DNA of 5,864 nucleotides, taken from positions 1 to 5,864 of the forward strand of contig JBMNTQ010000125.1 of NCBI GenBank assembly GCA_050945815.1, in the 5' to 3' direction. Numbering within the stretch: the stretch's first letter is position 1; the number at the start of each line of letters is the position of its first letter. A program made the translations under genes and the position numbers. Source of the DNA: JBMNTQ01 sp050945815 (GTDB lineage: Bacteria > Bacillota > Clostridia > Christensenellales > JBMNTQ01). The notes under the pieces are model-generated. The model ran no database searches. It had not been told where the DNA came from and saw nothing but the letters and a program-made list of their open reading frames with translations. Positions 5,355 to 5,864 of this stretch are shown piece after piece.

Positions 5355-5864
5355 ATGGGAAACATCACCATTGGTATTTGTGACTGGGCGCTGCCGGGGG
5401 AAGGGCTGTATGCCACCAGGATGGCGGCTGAATTTGGCTTGCAGGCCCTTGCCTTGAAAATTGGCCTGCTGGAAAACTATTATCCGATTACGGAGCAGAC
5501 AATGCAGCGGTATTATCTGGAGGAGCAGCAGCGTTATGGGATTGAATACTGCGCTTTGGCATTGAATGATTTTGATAACCTACCTATACATGCACGAGAG
5601 GGGACAACGGAGCACGAGCAGGTATGGGAGATTTTGCGCCGGGCAGTTTCGACTGCTGTGGCTTTGGGGATTCCGATGGTGCAGGTTCCGGCGTTTGGCG
5701 CCAGTGAGATTAAGAATATGGAGGATATGCGGTATACGGCGAATGCGCTGCGGTATCTTTGCGGCGAGCTGGGGGAGCATGGAATAAGCGTTGGATCGGA
5801 GAATTTATTGGACCCCCGGGAATTTATTGAGTTTTATGGGATGGTGGGGAAGAAAAACTTTGGC
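5355..5864 (+). CDS. Sugar phosphate isomerase/epimerase, TIM barrel (N-terminal part, runs off the window)
   Basis: The frame is open from ATG 5355 to the window end, giving 170 residues with no stop. An in-frame stop (TAG, 5319-5321) lies upstream, and GAGGGA at 5344-5349 is a ribosome site 5 nt before the ATG. The protein starts MGNITIGICDWALPG, followed by alternating helices and strands of an AP-endonuclease-2-like barrel, including a VQVPAFG strand (109-115) and a GSENLLDP segment in which Glu149 is at the position of the first metal-binding glutamate of this superfamily. The second half, with the other expected metal ligands, is missing. It is a different subfamily from the epimerase at 137-946: the two share only fold-level features such as an early SDCAFEG/CDWALPG-like strand end. 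It probably acts on a keto- or phospho-sugar in the cytoplasm; the substrate cannot be assigned. It is likely the first gene of a unit controlled by the palindrome upstream. Confidence 0.85.
   Translation, partial: MGNITIGICDWALPGEGLYATRMAAEFGLQALALKIGLLENYYPITEQTMQRYYLEEQQRYGIEYCALALNDFDNLPIHAREGTTEHEQVWEILRRAVSTAVALGIPMVQVPAFGASEIKNMEDMRYTANALRYLCGELGEHGISVGSENLLDPREFIEFYGMVGKKNFG

Noticed and set aside
5194..5457. 87-codon cysteine-rich plus-strand frame in the leader of the right-hand epimerase
   Set aside because: It has no ribosome site and its second half overlaps the epimerase in a different frame.

Overview
The window looks like chromosome of a Gram-positive Bacillota, most likely a clostridial anaerobe. 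Supporting signs are strong AGGAGG-type ribosome sites, consensus sigma-A promoters, a TTG start codon, a MecA_N-type lipoprotein penicillin-binding protein, and a YabE-like G5/3D-domain wall enzyme. I see no mobile element, tRNA, rRNA or CRISPR array, and the base composition looks even throughout.

Layout. (1) Bases 1-111 are the last 36 codons of a decarboxylating 6-phosphogluconate dehydrogenase (gnd), which runs in from the left edge. (2) After 25 nt, on the same strand, comes a 269-residue sugar epimerase of the ketose 3-epimerase/IolO type, with all metal and substrate residues present. These two genes probably form the end of a sugar or sugar-acid catabolic operon, closed by a hairpin terminator at 965-1001. 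(3) On the minus strand, 3119-1020 encodes a 699-residue class B penicillin-binding protein with the MecA/PbpC architecture, starting at TTG behind a strong ribosome site and an extended -10 promoter. (4) A 378-nt divergent intergenic region separates it from (5) a 502-residue membrane-anchored protein at 3498-5006, with two DUF348 repeats, a G5 domain and a C-terminal 3D domain, driven by a near-perfect sigma-A promoter. (6) Two hairpins follow, the second an intrinsic terminator. Its T tract runs into a perfect 18-bp palindrome that overlaps the -35 of a new promoter. (7) A leader of about 215 nt leads into a second, different TIM-barrel sugar isomerase/epimerase (5355 onward), cut off by the right edge.

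The window is therefore a divergent pair of cell-wall genes, one making peptidoglycan cross-links and one probably cleaving or remodelling glycan strands, set between two sugar-epimerase transcription units. The palindrome over the -35 suggests that the right-hand sugar unit is repressed by a dimeric regulator.

I did not find a convincing undescribed system. The points most worth a second look are the operator-like palindrome fused to a terminator, the Asp-to-Asn change in the 3D domain, and the long N-terminal extension of the wall enzyme.
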